Shown in pieces: positions 63,598-64,000 of a stretch of DNA of 64,000 nt (its first letter is position 1; the number at the start of each line of letters is the position of its first letter). This DNA is from Fervidicoccus fontis Kam940. GTDB taxonomy: Archaea > Thermoproteota > Thermoprotei_A > Sulfolobales > Fervidicoccaceae. The stretch lies in the NCBI RefSeq assembly GCF_000258425.1, contig NC_017461.1, positions 960,949 to 1,024,948 on the forward strand, read 5' to 3'. The notes below the pieces were generated by a model. It searched no databases, was not told where the DNA came from, and saw only the letters and a list, made by a program, of their open reading frames with translations. Made by a program: the position numbers and the translations under genes.

Positions 63598-64000
63598 TCA
63601 CCTTTTTCTTTTTATTAAAGCTACTTTTCCCCTCTTTATCTTTTTTATCTCTTCATGACACAAAAGAGCCTTCCCTAAAGCTAAAAGCTCTCCATTTTCA
63701 TTTACAATAAAAACTTCATCGCCATCTCTTATATCATTTGTGCTCCATGCTACAGCAGGAGCTAATAATGTCTTTTTAGTATAATTTTCAAATACCTCTG
63801 TAATAACTGCGATCCTTTTTGTCTCTTTTGGTATGCTTGGAAATATTAGGCTAGCTCCGTACATACTTAAAGAAAATAGCCCTATTTTAGGATTGAAGTA
63901 TAAGGCTTCTTCTCCGTTTATATATACAGTTCTTATTCTTCCGGTAGAATACCTGCTTACTTCAATGCTATTGTTACTTTTGAATATAGACTCTACAGCT
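63598..64000 (-). CDS. PUA-domain protein, partial (N-terminus beyond the window)
   Basis: The frame is open to the window edge (134 codons seen). The C-terminal 75 residues are a PUA domain (TKKTLLAPAVAWSTNDIRDGDEVFIV...LLALGKALL...RGKVALIKRKR). The preceding part, with VYINGEEALYFNPKIGLFSLS, resembles the auxiliary domain before the PUA in archaeosine TGT or its paralogue. It may be the second chain of a split TgtA, since TgtA at 42.8 kb lacks a PUA. Nine bases separate it from the PAC2 gene. Confidence 0.7.
   Translation of the reverse strand, partial: AVESIFKSNNSIEVSRYSTGRIRTVYINGEEALYFNPKIGLFSLSMYGASLIFPSIPKETKRIAVITEVFENYTKKTLLAPAVAWSTNDIRDGDEVFIVNENGELLALGKALLCHEEIKKIKRGKVALIKRKR

Overview
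The window looks like a piece of a low-GC, thermophilic crenarchaeote (Thermoproteota), perhaps near Fervidicoccus or the Desulfurococcales. I infer this from family knowledge, not from any search. The signs are a thermosome, diphthine synthase, SmAP, archaeal DtdA, archaeosine TGT, a helicase-less XPF nuclease, GAGGTG-type ribosome binding sites, TTG/GTG starts, and T/A-rich promoters. No rRNA genes, replication origin or CRISPR array were seen.

The most striking feature is RNA-level. A tRNA-Gln(UUG) appears to be encoded as two half-genes 46 kb apart (minus strand, 2125-2180 and 48099-48160). Joined, they give a full cloverleaf. Their GC-rich tails are complementary over about 17 bp and place a textbook bulge-helix-bulge at the anticodon loop, so this reads as a trans-spliced split tRNA. 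Intact tRNA-Lys(UUU) (16.8 kb) and tRNA-His(GUG) (47.8 kb) are also present. tRNA-His lies beside the 3' half and is flanked by an inverted repeat. A C/D-box sRNA candidate lies at 62.8 kb.

Layout. 0.3-4 kb: radical SAM protein, nucleotidyltransferase, 5' tRNA half, conserved hypothetical, aminotransferase. 4.4-6.1 kb: ABC exporter. 6.2-15.1 kb: hydrogenase island, with hypF, then hypD-C-E on the other strand, then a divergent four-gene soluble [NiFe] (sulf)hydrogenase operon (beta, gamma, delta, alpha). 15.1-16.6 kb: DUF357-nucleotidyltransferase and diphthine synthase. 17-20.9 kb: acdA-iorA-iorB, a peptide-fermentation operon that converts aryl pyruvates to acyl-CoA and then ATP. 21-26.3 kb: rRNA/tRNA m5C methylase, PUA partner, FKBP, SerRS, DUF429 and HAD proteins. 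26.3-29.3 kb: a little-known operon (nucleotidyltransferase, DUF447-like, CitG-like, coiled coil). 29.4-36.2 kb: DtdA, membrane protein, M32 carboxypeptidase, GlmS plus a GlmU-like protein, PanB. 36.4-42.4 kb: PanE, deacetylase-like protein, glycosyltransferase, SufS, small proteins. 42.8-47.4 kb: TgtA and a permease with a stress-like tail. 48-52.5 kb: tRNA genes, possible Rpo8, SmAP, B12/iron-type ABC importer. 52.5-53.2 kb: graveyard of two IS200/IS605 tnpB remnants. 53.3-57 kb: MBL nuclease, unknown, XPF, Sua5. 57.2-64 kb: B12-binding radical SAM, thermosome, HTH-CBS regulator, SDR, PAC2 protein, and a PUA protein cut by the window edge.

The genes suggest an anaerobic peptide fermenter. 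Amino-acid-derived 2-oxo acids are oxidised by IorAB, energy is conserved by the ADP-forming acyl-CoA synthetase, and reductant is disposed of through the cytoplasmic hydrogenase matured by HypCDEF.
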